Below, one piece after another: positions 47,601 through 55,106 of a DNA stretch of 64,000 nt. The notes beneath the pieces were generated by a model. It saw nothing but the letters and a program-made list of their open reading frames with translations. It made no database searches and was not told the DNA's origin. The first letter of the stretch is position 1. Every line of letters starts with the position of its first letter. The DNA is from Methyloversatilis universalis FAM5 (GTDB lineage: Bacteria; Pseudomonadota; Gammaproteobacteria; Burkholderiales; Rhodocyclaceae), in the NCBI RefSeq assembly GCF_000214035.2, contig NZ_AFHG01000059.1, positions 372,001 through 436,000 on the forward strand. Direction: 5' to 3'. A program made the translations under genes and the position numbers.

Positions 47601-50600
47601 GCGCACGCGGCGCGGACGCGTTCGCGGCCGGCCTCGATGGCGGCACGCTGCAGATCAGCGCCGGCACCCTGTCGCTGGGCGACACGCCGGCGGCCGGCGC
47701 AGGCACGAGCGGCTTTGCGATACGCGGTTACGATGCGGTGAAGGTCGATGCGAGCGGCGCAGTCATGCTTGCCGGCCAGGGTCAGTACACGGTCGATGCC
47801 GCGCGGCTCGACCTGACGACGCCGCGCGTCGCGGCCCGGACCGGTGCCGAGGTGCGCATCGACGTCACCGGCGGGCTGGCGATGGACAGCGGCGGCGTGG
47901 CCGCGACCCCGGGCGGCGGTGGCGTGGGCGCATCGCTGGCCGTGACCGCGCGCGACATCGTGGTCGATACGCTGATCGACCTGCCGTCCGGTCGCGTGTC
48001 GCTGCAGGCGGAACAGGATGTCAGCGTCGGCGGCCGCATCATCGCCGCCGGCGTGGCGAAGGACTATCTCGGCCGCAACGTGGCGACCCCCGGCGGCAGC
48101 GTGTCGCTGGCGTCGCGCACCGGCGATGTGGACCTGCGCACCGGCGCGCTGATCGACGTATCCGCGGCCAGCGGCGGCGAGGCCGGCTCGGTGTCGCTGT
48201 CGGCGCCTCAGGGCGAGGTGCGTGTCGCCACCGGCGCACTGAAGGCGGCGTCGGCCGGCGGCAGCGCCGGTGGCGAGTTCTCGCTGGATACGCACGACGC
48301 GGCCTCGCTTGACGGCATGGTGGCGGTAACCGGCGACTTCACCCGCAGCTGGTCGGCACGCGTGCGCACTGGCGACACCCGGATCGACCGCACCCTGACC
48401 GCGCGCGAGATTGCGCTGTCGGCCGACGCCGGTTCGATCACCGTAGGGGGAACGCTGGACGCGTCGGGCGTCGACAAGGGCGGCCGCATCGAACTGACGG
48501 CCCGACCGGTCGCGTCTTACGTGGCTGGCGCGAGCGAAGGCGCAGGCAATGTGGTGCTCACTTCGAACGCGCGCCTCGATGCCCGGGCCACCGCCTGGGT
48601 GGCTGCCGCCCAAGGTTCGGCGGGCGAGGGCGGTACCGTCATCATTGAAGCCAGTCCGTTCAGCGCCGGCGGCGAAACCGGCACCGCGAAGGGCGGCGTC
48701 GTGCGGATTGCCGACGGTGCGCGCATCGACGTCGGCACCTCCTCGAAAACCGTGGATGGCGTGGTCACCGACAGTGCCGCGCGCCAGGGCGAAGTGACGC
48801 TGCGCGGCGAGCGAGTCGGCAACACCACCGTGGCGGTGCAGGGCAATGTCGGTGCCGCGGTGAGCGGGGCACGCAACGTATTCATCGAGGGCACGCGCAT
48901 CTACGCCGGCAGCACGCTGGACATGGCGACCGCCCACACGCATTCGAACAGCTTCATGAGCAGCGGCAACGTGTCGGCCCTGCGCAGCGCACTCGGCCTG
49001 CCGGCGGCGAACCCGGCGTCCGGCACCCAGTTCCATGTGCGGCCGGCAGTCGAGTTCCGCACCGGCGGCGATTTCGCGATCGCCGCCACCGACCTGGCCA
49101 CCCGCACCTATCTGGGCGGCACCGAAGCGGGCACCCTGACCGTGCGGGCCGGCGGCAACCTGAACGTGAATGGCACGCTGTCGGACGGCTTCGGTGCGCT
49201 GGCGACCGGCAGCACGACGCCGGTGCTGGGTGCGTTGACCAGCAGCGGCCTCACCGCCAGCCGTTTCAATCTCGGCACCCGCGATACCGCGTGGTCCTTC
49301 CGCCTGGCCTCCGGCGCGGATACCGCGGCCGCGCACGCGCTGTCGCTGCAGGAGGGCGCCGTGCTCGACGCCACCGGCAAGGGCGATCTGACCGTGGCGG
49401 CCAACGCCCAGGTGCGGACCGGCGCCGGCACGATAGACATCGCTACCGGCCGCAACCTGAAACTGGCGGGCGCGAAATCGGCCATCTACACCGCCGGTTA
49501 TCAGGACGCGCGCGGCGCCGCCTTCGACGTGTCCACCCAGCTCAATGTGGCCGGCTCGGGCAACCGGCGCGCCGAGTACGCCACCAACGGCGGCGACATC
49601 CGCATCCAGGCGCAGGGCAGCGTGAGCGCGCCGGAAAGCACGCAGTCGGTCGGCAGCTGGCTGTTCCGTCAGGGCCGCCTGGCCGACGACGGCTCCGGCA
49701 CGCTGGTGTCGGGCAGCGCCGGTTCGCTGCGCAACCCGACCTGGTACGCGCGGATAGACCTGTTCGACCAGGGCATCGCGACTTTCGGTGGCGGCGACAT
49801 TTCGCTGCGCGCCGGCGCCGACATCCGCAACGTCGGCGTATCGACCGCGACCAGCGGCCGGCTGTTCGGCGAAGGCGGTACGGTGCCCGATCCGGCGAAC
49901 CTGAAGGTGCTGGGCGGCGGCGACATCGCGGTGGCGGCGGGTGGCGACATCGGCAGCGCCAGCTTCTATGTCGACCGCGGCACGCTGCTGGCGCAGGCCG
50001 CCGGCGGCTTCGGCAGCGCACGCAACAATGGCGCAGGGTCGGTGCTGGTGCTGGGCGATGCCTCGGCGACGCTGCGTTCCGCCGGCGACATCCAGCTCGA
50101 AACCGTGGCCTCGGCCACGATGGGCCGTCAGCTGGCCGCCAGCACCACCGGCAGCCGCGAAAGCTATTTCTCGCGCTATGCCAGCGACAACCGGGTCGAT
50201 GTGCTGAGCTACGGCGGCAGCGCGACGCTGGGCAATACCCAGAAGCCGTGGGGTGCGCTGGATCTGTGGGTGGGCACGCGGCCGCTGCTGCCGGCCTCGC
50301 TGTCGCTGGTCGCCATGGGTGGCGACGCGTCGGTGGGCAACGGCATGGTGCTCATGCCCTCCACCCGTAACGACGTGCTGCTCGCCGCGCGCGGCAGCCT
50401 GACGCTGGCGACCGCCGACGGCGGCGCGAGCCAGATCAAGATTGCCGACATGGCGCCGTCCGCGGTGCCCTCCGCGCTCAATCCGGCGGTCAGCGTGAAC
50501 GACCGTGCGCTGGACCGCCTGCTCGGCACCGCGCTGGTGGCCGGCAGCCTCGCGCACGACGCGACGCTGAACGAGGCGCGCGTGGTGACGCCGGTACGGC

Positions 50601-52210
50601 TGGTGGCGGAGGACGGCGACATCACCGTGCCGTTCGGCGGTTCGGACCTGCTGCTGGCGCTGTATTCGCCGCAGCCGGTGCTGGCCGAAGCGGGTGGCGA
50701 CATCACCAACCTGACGCTGCGGGCACAGCACTTCTCGACCAGCGATCTCACCCGCATCCGCGCCGGCGGCAATATCCGGTTCAGCGCGGTGGAGACCGCC
50801 GGCGTGCCGAGCGGCGACGTGTCGGAAGGCATACAGGTCGGTGGCCGCGGCAAGCTGGAAGTGATTGCAGGCGGCAGCGTCGAACTGGCCAATTCATTCG
50901 GCATCGTCACCCGTGGCAACTACGACAACCCGGCGCTGCCGGAAGAGGGGGCATCCATCCTGGTGCAGGCCGGCGCACGCCGTTTCGACGGTGCTGCGCT
51001 GCGGGCGCTGATGCTGTCGGTGCGCGGTGGCTCGGGCAACGATCCGTTCGACGCGGTACTGCTGAAGGAAACCGGCGCTGCGTCGGTCGAGGACTTCCTC
51101 GCCGCCGCGGCCGGCGACGACACCGCCCGTCAGACGCTGAAGGCGGACGTGATCCGGGTGCGCAACGAAGAACGCGCGCGCATGCTGGATACGCTGCAGC
51201 GCCTCGACGGCGCCATCGTGAGCTGGATGCGCACACAGCCGGGCAACGGTGACGCCACCGACGCGCAGCTGATCGCGCGCTTTGACGCATTGCCTGCCGC
51301 GGTGCGCGACGGCTTCTACGACGCGCAGCGTCCGCTGCTGTCGACGCTGCTGAACCAGGGCATCCGCTACGCCGGCCGCCTGGGCGACCTGCTGTCCGCC
51401 GGCAAGGACGGTTTCAAGCCGGGCTACGATGCCATCGCCGCCGCTTTCCCGGGCAGCGGTCACGGCGACATCAATCTGTTCGCCAGCCAGGTGAAGTCGG
51501 AACAGGGCGGCAACGTCGACCTGATGGCGCCCGGCGGGGCCATCAACGTCGGGGTGGCCGGCTCGGGCGCGACTGCGGTGGCGCCGTCACGCCAGGGGGT
51601 GTTCGCCATCGGCGCGGGCGAAATCAACGCGATTTCGCGCGACGACTTCCAGGTCGGCCCGTCACGCGTGTTTTCGATGGGCGGCGGCGACATCCAGATC
51701 TGGTCCTCGTCCGGCAACATCGATGCCGGCCGTGGCTCCAGCACCGCGTCGGCCACGCCGCCGCCGCAGGTGGTCATCCGCGGTGATCTGGTGGTGCTCG
51801 ACATCAGCGCCTCGGTGTCCGGCTCCGGCGTGCGCACGCTGCAGAAGTCGCCGGACATCGACCTGACCAACACCGACCTCTACGTGTTCGCGCCGGACGG
51901 CGCTGTGATCGCGCAGGACGCCGGCTTCGGCGGACCCAACGTGTTCGTGGTGGCCGAGCGCATCGTCGGCGACAACTTCAAGGGCGGTCTCAGCGGCAGC
52001 GTGACGGTGGCACCGGCGTCCGCACCGGCGCCGGCCGCCGCACCCCCGGCCGAGTCCAACAAGGCGGCCGCCGACGCACAGGGCCCGAGCGCATCGGGCG
52101 CGCGCAGCGAGCGCGAGCGCAACTCCATCCTGACCGTCGAGCTGGTCGGGCTGGGCGATACCGCGACCGGATCGGGGTGCCGCGAAGGCGACAAGGACTG
52201 CGCGAACTGA
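41630..52210 (+). CDS. Giant filamentous-haemagglutinin-like exoprotein TpsA
   Basis: 3526 residues. An extended signal peptide (ESPR: MNRDRYRLVFNELTGAWVPV, then a basic stretch and the hydrophobic core, cleaved near AFA at 53), a TPS domain at ~65-195 (HQTGNAVMLNWQSFNIGRGN, GQVFIFNQAGILFGANA), thousands of residues of short repeating Gly-rich strands that should form a long beta-helix, and a DUF3739-type C-terminal region (~3275-3460) with IQIWSSSGNIDAGRG. The only two cysteines I found in the whole chain are Cys3517 and Cys3524, nine and two residues from the end. AGGAG six bases before the ATG supports the start. Probably surface-bound adhesin; target unknown. Confidence 0.92.
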   Translation: MNRDRYRLVFNELTGAWVPVAENVSARGKRSAGRVRRAALAAALSLAFAPQAFAAGALPVAAQNFVDARLPGSATVSQTANNMVIHQTGNAVMLNWQSFNIGRGNSVHFDQSSAAMRAINVVAPGGPRSEIDGALTAKGQVFIFNQAGILFGANAQVDVGGLVGSTLKLNDELLARALNSLGAQSPAFALWDDANRVGLPTGDIAVAPGARIVAAKNGRVLLAAPNVSNGGRIEAEEGQVVLAAGEKVYIADPLDSRLRGFLVEVDNGGKVTTEAASELLSDRGNVTLVGLNIRHAGAARATTSVTLNGTVYLKARDNVAALDSDAMFPDAARLADGESVPVGQRTGRIELAAGSVIDVSPDKATRYATVRDDALFRPSEVNLYGRQIVLEDAAPGAAGATIHAPSGTLRMTAHRDRGVDSNPAVTPSVYVGAGARIDLSGVDAVADADREIVRVELRGDEVKDAPLLRDAEYGKALFGKEMWVDTRKGTQLFDVSGYIGGIERTIDEKSVAGGHFVLASDGDVRMNGGSSVDLSGGTVTYRAGTVGYSVVRSADGRSQSVEDAKADRIYTGVADRTRTVASVVEGRDAGRMDVSASGMVLDGRITATRTIGLTQRELGTRWVAPGVSQTVGVPQAGQLLLTLTNGDAPQNVRFVNGTASRTVSATSPLPDELWLRSDLFAGGIGVFSLQGAGRVTLPQDVTLYIGPTARRDAASGKWTDGSLFDLHATAFDIDGTITAAGGDVKLTTDAPDEGLRLSERSVRFGQHASISTAGRWTRDTRDGVPQYLAYDGGSVTVDARGNLVFPDGARIDVSAGGGRTLDGKVHLGDAGSISLLAGSRLTSASGESGTLGDYFGTLTLGGALGGYGVSWLDRSGGSGSLALRSARIAYDGQTSGQRDGTLYLSDALFTQYGFDDFTIDGGNGVTIGRADGSAVSLTPQVATRRLDSLPAVSRDSLAGVGRTAVLERERRDDGVDLTVRALSNTSGAVRVLAGARVAVDAGGSVTLTGNRSIEVAGTITAPGGSITLDQVAPGTVDTAEGDYYTGASVVLAGSAKLDVSGTFVRTPDLPYADGEVLDGGRITLAARRGYLAVQSGAQLRADGTRATLMQRSLGGLTGTVIDSNGGHIALSAREGLYLDPLLSARAGGAAAAGGSLSVRLEQAGYAWLDPLSIDPALTGPRTLTVRQSGASGADAFLPGVAPDASRFAGRGTFVLSSLAGSGIIDVELGAVGTSAHGSVAFDGDTRLDIAGRLDIDAANIVGRNGADVALSAAVIDWHNRGRDQKDHAQATSRAAGDGALSLNADLISVTGNLAASGFSAVDLNAAGDLRAGAAPAYFAEGGTLATSGNLTLTAAQVYPTTASKYAFEIQNNAQGVLTVRPSGRTPGVVYSALGDLTLAAPHIVQAGRVVAPMGQIRLLSQNITRTGGSMASATRTGAAGGTVDLSAGSVTSVSAAGLLLPYGQTTLSGQEWIYLISGMDPLALDATPQAAITLNGDRVNVAGASGDAPAARVDLSGGGDLQAWEWIPGTGGSRDVLSAAETKDTYAILPSLGSGWAPHDAAIYADDANGLRAGDAITLLGGIDGVPAGTYSLLPARYALLPGALLVKVSRDSQDVVAGRSVVTADGSVQVAARDARITATGNASGGKNYVARLYTSEQVGKLAEYTLSKTGDVFDDGRSTHDAARLSLQVGSALQLAGVLDTAHAASARGAQVDIAAHALAVLGGGAQARAGEVGIDVAQLNALNAESLVLGGTRTGRDPATGASRLDLRDRNDSGLAQYGASSVRIDTRGSVLSAPDVVVAARDAVTLEDGSRIAASGAARPEVLAVVGSGADADGALLRVSNGDVALPLRDAPAGQRGTLTLGRDARIEGRSVVLDSTLGTENRGAVIRLPENGGALAMTGSTISVGEVDAGVGGLVFDTAALAALGNPASLTLKSYGSLNLYGDVTLGSSALQTLTLDAVGIGGYRDNGGSQRIVAQNVVLSNSAGSARGADAFAAGLDGGTLQISAGTLSLGDTPAAGAGTSGFAIRGYDAVKVDASGAVMLAGQGQYTVDAARLDLTTPRVAARTGAEVRIDVTGGLAMDSGGVAATPGGGGVGASLAVTARDIVVDTLIDLPSGRVSLQAEQDVSVGGRIIAAGVAKDYLGRNVATPGGSVSLASRTGDVDLRTGALIDVSAASGGEAGSVSLSAPQGEVRVATGALKAASAGGSAGGEFSLDTHDAASLDGMVAVTGDFTRSWSARVRTGDTRIDRTLTAREIALSADAGSITVGGTLDASGVDKGGRIELTARPVASYVAGASEGAGNVVLTSNARLDARATAWVAAAQGSAGEGGTVIIEASPFSAGGETGTAKGGVVRIADGARIDVGTSSKTVDGVVTDSAARQGEVTLRGERVGNTTVAVQGNVGAAVSGARNVFIEGTRIYAGSTLDMATAHTHSNSFMSSGNVSALRSALGLPAANPASGTQFHVRPAVEFRTGGDFAIAATDLATRTYLGGTEAGTLTVRAGGNLNVNGTLSDGFGALATGSTTPVLGALTSSGLTASRFNLGTRDTAWSFRLASGADTAAAHALSLQEGAVLDATGKGDLTVAANAQVRTGAGTIDIATGRNLKLAGAKSAIYTAGYQDARGAAFDVSTQLNVAGSGNRRAEYATNGGDIRIQAQGSVSAPESTQSVGSWLFRQGRLADDGSGTLVSGSAGSLRNPTWYARIDLFDQGIATFGGGDISLRAGADIRNVGVSTATSGRLFGEGGTVPDPANLKVLGGGDIAVAAGGDIGSASFYVDRGTLLAQAAGGFGSARNNGAGSVLVLGDASATLRSAGDIQLETVASATMGRQLAASTTGSRESYFSRYASDNRVDVLSYGGSATLGNTQKPWGALDLWVGTRPLLPASLSLVAMGGDASVGNGMVLMPSTRNDVLLAARGSLTLATADGGASQIKIADMAPSAVPSALNPAVSVNDRALDRLLGTALVAGSLAHDATLNEARVVTPVRLVAEDGDITVPFGGSDLLLALYSPQPVLAEAGGDITNLTLRAQHFSTSDLTRIRAGGNIRFSAVETAGVPSGDVSEGIQVGGRGKLEVIAGGSVELANSFGIVTRGNYDNPALPEEGASILVQAGARRFDGAALRALMLSVRGGSGNDPFDAVLLKETGAASVEDFLAAAAGDDTARQTLKADVIRVRNEERARMLDTLQRLDGAIVSWMRTQPGNGDATDAQLIARFDALPAAVRDGFYDAQRPLLSTLLNQGIRYAGRLGDLLSAGKDGFKPGYDAIAAAFPGSGHGDINLFASQVKSEQGGNVDLMAPGGAINVGVAGSGATAVAPSRQGVFAIGAGEINAISRDDFQVGPSRVFSMGGGDIQIWSSSGNIDAGRGSSTASATPPPQVVIRGDLVVLDISASVSGSGVRTLQKSPDIDLTNTDLYVFAPDGAVIAQDAGFGGPNVFVVAERIVGDNFKGGLSGSVTVAPASAPAPAAAPPAESNKAAADAQGPSASGARSERERNSILTVELVGLGDTATGSGCREGDKDCAN

Positions 52211-52220
52211 TCGACTGAAT

Positions 52221-52243
52221 CCGCGGCGCAGCCCCCGCCGCGG
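52221..52243 (+). terminator. Hairpin after tpsA
   Basis: CCGCGGCG (52221-52228) with CGCCGCGG (52236-52243), a perfect 8-bp stem 10 bases after the tpsA stop. Only GTTCC follows, so termination may need Rho. Confidence 0.5.
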
Positions 52244-52326
52244 GTTCCGATCGGGCGCGCCGTGCAGGATGGGCGCGCGAAGCCCCTCCAGCCGCGTCCC
52301 TGACGCCGGTTGGTGTGGCGCGGGCG

Positions 52327-52342
52327 CTTGAGCTATCTCAAG
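52327..52342. promoter_or_regulatory. FNR/ANR-type palindrome before the permease gene
   Basis: CTTGAG-CTAT-CTCAAG, a perfect 6-4-6 palindrome whose core TTGAG-N4-CTCAA resembles the FNR/ANR/CRP-family consensus TTGAT-N4-ATCAA with one change in each half. It lies 115 bases upstream of the permease start. The rest of 52244-52456 shows nothing I can name. Confidence 0.4.
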
Positions 52343-52456
52343 GTGAGAGGGTTGCCCGGATGTTGCGCGCGTCGCATCATCCAGACGGCAACCGGTGACG
52401 ATGCCGGTCGTCACCTTTCACCCGGCCGGACCTCACGGATCAAGGCAAGCACCTGC

Positions 52457-53911
52457 ATGGAATTTGTCCTCAAACTCATCGAGGGCGGCGCGGGAAGTCT
52501 CGCGTCCTATCTCGCCGCGCATGTGCTGCTCTGTCTGCTTCCCGCGTTCTTCATCGCCGGGGCGATGGCGGCACTGATTCCCAAGTCGAGCGTCACCCGC
52601 TGGCTCGGCAGCAACGCGCCAGCGCATCTGTCCTACCCCGCGGCCGCGCTGGCGGGCTCACTGATCGCCGTGTGTTCCTGCACCATCGTGCCGCTGTTCG
52701 CGGGCATCTACCGCAAGGGGGCGGGGATAGGCCCGGCCATTACCTTTCTGTTCTTCGCGCCGGCCGGCAACATCATGGCGCTGGCCTATACCGGAAGCGT
52801 TCTCGGGCCTGAGTTTGCGTTCGCGCGTTTCGTGCTGTGCCTGCTGTTCGGTGTCGGCATCGGCATGCTGATGGCGCTGATCTTCTGGCGGGACGATGCC
52901 CGTCACGACGCACAGACCGACATGCTGTTCGCCGATGAAGCCGGAATCGCGCCGGCCGCACTGGGGCTGCTGCTGTCGCTGGCGGCCCTGCTGATCGCCG
53001 GCACGCTCAAGCTGTGGCCGCTGACCGCCACCGTACTGAGTGCCGACCTGCCCGTCTCCTGGGCGCAGGACTGGCAGGACACGCTTTTTCGCTGGGTGCC
53101 CTTCGACCCGACAAGGGGTGAGGAGGGCGTGACCTTTCAGGGTTCGATACTGATCGGATTGCTGCTGCTGATCGCCGTCACGGCCTGGAAGGGCTTCGAG
53201 AACATCATCGAGGGGGCCAGCCGCTGGACCTGGGTCACGCTTGCGCTGGCCGCCACGACGCTGCTGGTCGCAGCCCTGCAGTGCGTGCCCAGCGGCGACG
53301 GTGTACGCATCGCACTGACCGGGCGCGCCTGCGCCGTGGCGGTCACGATGGCCGCGGTCGGCCACTTCGCCCGTCAGCTGGAGCTGGACGCGCTGCGGGC
53401 CTGGCTCTGGGAGGCGTGGCGCTTCGTCAAACAGATTTTCGTGCTGCTGGTGGTGGGCGTATTCGTGGTCGGCATGGTGCGCCAGATCGTCCGCCCGGAA
53501 TGGATCGAGGCGTTGGCCGGCAGCAATACGGTCCTGGCCAACGCGGCGGCCGTCCTGTTCGGCGTGTTCATGTATTTCCCGACGCTGGTCGAGGTGCCGG
53601 TCGCTCGCATGTTCCTCGATCTGGGCATGCACCCCGGACCGCTGCTGGCCTATCTGATGGCCGACCCGGAACTCAGTCTGCAGAGCATGCTCATGGTGGC
53701 GGTCGTGATCGGCCGCAGGAAGACCGGCGCCTATGTGGCGCTGGTGGCGGTGTTCAGCATGTGCGCGGGCCTGCTCTACGGGGCGTGGGTGGACGGGCTG
53801 GACAGAAGGATGCTGTCGATCGGCCTTCTGGCCGGTCTGTGCCTGCTCGCGGCCGCGCTGGTCCGGTTCAGACGCCGCTGCGCTTCATCCCCGGCCTCAC
53901 CGCTTGTCTGA
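52457..53911 (+). CDS. Permease of the ArsP/DUF318 (YraQ-like) family
   Basis: 484 residues with about ten membrane segments. Seen: GSLIAVCSCTIVPLFAGIYRKGAGIGPAITFLFFAPAGN near residue 75, the CSC signature of this permease family, and a second half with YFPTLVEVPVARMF near residue 373. Family members include organoarsenical exporters (ArsP); others are paired with a small thioredoxin-like protein, as here, and have no established substrate. ATG at 52457 starts a hydrophobic helix. The thioredoxin-like gene follows after 17 bases. Confidence 0.78.
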   Translation: MEFVLKLIEGGAGSLASYLAAHVLLCLLPAFFIAGAMAALIPKSSVTRWLGSNAPAHLSYPAAALAGSLIAVCSCTIVPLFAGIYRKGAGIGPAITFLFFAPAGNIMALAYTGSVLGPEFAFARFVLCLLFGVGIGMLMALIFWRDDARHDAQTDMLFADEAGIAPAALGLLLSLAALLIAGTLKLWPLTATVLSADLPVSWAQDWQDTLFRWVPFDPTRGEEGVTFQGSILIGLLLLIAVTAWKGFENIIEGASRWTWVTLALAATTLLVAALQCVPSGDGVRIALTGRACAVAVTMAAVGHFARQLELDALRAWLWEAWRFVKQIFVLLVVGVFVVGMVRQIVRPEWIEALAGSNTVLANAAAVLFGVFMYFPTLVEVPVARMFLDLGMHPGPLLAYLMADPELSLQSMLMVAVVIGRRKTGAYVALVAVFSMCAGLLYGAWVDGLDRRMLSIGLLAGLCLLAAALVRFRRRCASSPASPLV

Positions 53912-53928
53912 AGAAAAGGAGATTCAAC

Positions 53929-54165
53929 GTGCTGACCGTCAAGATTCTCGGCTCCGGCTGTGCCAACTGCAGAAAGCTCGAAGCCGTGGCGCGCGAGGCG
54001 GCCGACAAGGCCGGCATCGAAGCCGAATTCGTCAAAGTGACCGACATGAAGGACATCCTGGCCTACGAAGTGATGGCCTCGCCGTCGCTGGTGGTGAATG
54101 AGAAGGTGGTGAGCAGCGGGCGCATTCCGTCGCTGGCGGAGATACAGGGCTGGCTGTCGGCCTGA
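53929..54165 (+). CDS. Small thioredoxin-like CxxC protein
   Basis: 78 residues with GTG start at 53929 and AAAGGAGA in front. One thioredoxin-like fold: VKILGSGCANCRKLEAVAREA with a CxxC (CANC) near residue 10, then EFVKVTDMKDILAYEVMASPSLVVNEKVV including the conserved cis-proline (SPSLVV). This is the TM0996/MTH895 type often found beside DUF318 permeases. It may supply or remove thiols for the permease's CSC motif. Too small for a full thioredoxin. Confidence 0.82.
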   Translation: MLTVKILGSGCANCRKLEAVAREAADKAGIEAEFVKVTDMKDILAYEVMASPSLVVNEKVVSSGRIPSLAEIQGWLSA

Positions 54166-54187
54166 TCCCGCGGCGGCCCGCGATTCT

Positions 54188-55105
54188 CTAGGCGGTGGAC
54201 GCCTCGCGCAGCCGCCCCAGCGGCGCCAGATCGTAGCCACCCAGCCGCTCGGCGAGGTCGCGGCTGTCGTCGCTGGCCAGTTCGGCCAGCAGCTGCTGCA
54301 GCAGCGCGCGGAAGTAGAGGGTGCGCGGCATCACGAGGTCGAGTGCCTCGCTGCCCAGCGGCAGGAAGTGCAGGTTGAACTCACCGGCCGCGGCGCGGGT
54401 GCCGGGCGCGCAGTCGCCGGCGCCACTGGCAACCATGAAGGCGGCTTCGCGTTCGGTGGCGGCGGTCTGCGTCGCGTCCGGCGCGGCGATGCCGGCCGCG
54501 GTACAGGCCTGGGTGAAGAAATGCTGCGAGCCGGCACCCGGTCCGCGCTGTATCAGCAGTGGCCGGCGCGCGAGCAGTTCCGCCAGATCACTCACCGGTG
54601 CCAGCGCGCGCGACAGCATGACGCCCTGTTCGCGCAGCGCCAGCTGCACCATGACCCAGTTCGCACTGCCCGTGTATTCGCGCAGCAGCAGCGCGTGCCG
54701 GCGCGTGGCATGCTGCGCCTCGCCCCAGTGGATGGGGCAGGCGTTGGCGCGGCGCTGGGCGAGGAGCGCCAGGCCCTTGCGCGTGCCGCAGGGGCTGTAG
54801 GCGATCAGCGTGCCGTCGTCGGCGCGCTGTGCCAGCCGGGCGATGCTGTGCGCCAGCCAGGGGTCGTCGCTGCCGGCGATCAGCAGGCGGTCGGCCAGCA
54901 CGCCGCCGTGGGTGGATTCGAGCAGCCAGTCGTCGAGCAGCTTGCGCGGGAACAGCCATTTGCCGGTCACCTTGGTGGCCGGAATGCCGCTGTCCTGGAT
55001 CATCGCGTACAGCGTCTTCTCGTTCAGATGCAGGTAGGCCGCGGCCTCGCGCACCGTGAGATAGGGCGACGGCGCGTCCTGCTGAGATTCGCCGTCGGCA
55101 CTCAC
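54188..55105 (-). CDS. HTH-17/periplasmic-binding-fold regulator of the molybdate type
   Basis: 305 residues. An excisionase-like winged HTH at the N-terminus (YLTVREAAAYLHLNEKTLYAMI, then VTGKWLFPRKLLDDWL), and a PBP-like domain from residue ~65 to the end (GSDDPWLAHSIARLA, GLALLAQRRANACPIHW, FMVASGAGDCAPGTRAAA). Such proteins are usually linked to molybdate or tungstate. It follows moeA with a TGA-A-GTG junction, so GTG at 55105 is the likely start; the longer frame (to 55159) would run into moeA. Position in the cofactor operon suggests it senses molybdenum status or a cofactor intermediate. Confidence 0.78.
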   Translation of the reverse strand: MSADGESQQDAPSPYLTVREAAAYLHLNEKTLYAMIQDSGIPATKVTGKWLFPRKLLDDWLLESTHGGVLADRLLIAGSDDPWLAHSIARLAQRADDGTLIAYSPCGTRKGLALLAQRRANACPIHWGEAQHATRRHALLLREYTGSANWVMVQLALREQGVMLSRALAPVSDLAELLARRPLLIQRGPGAGSQHFFTQACTAAGIAAPDATQTAATEREAAFMVASGAGDCAPGTRAAAGEFNLHFLPLGSEALDLVMPRTLYFRALLQQLLAELASDDSRDLAERLGGYDLAPLGRLREASTA

Positions 55106-55106
55106 T

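Noticed and set aside
47486-50731. 1081-codon open frame on the minus strand inside tpsA, and a 901-codon one at 41402-44107
   Set aside because: They are mirror images of a highly GC-biased giant gene; products are Arg/His/Gln-rich low-complexity with no domains. High-GC coding regions routinely keep such antisense frames open.
54170-54185. GC-rich inverted sequence between the thioredoxin-like gene and the convergent regulator as a terminator
   Set aside because: The stem is short and imperfect with no T run, so I did not list it.
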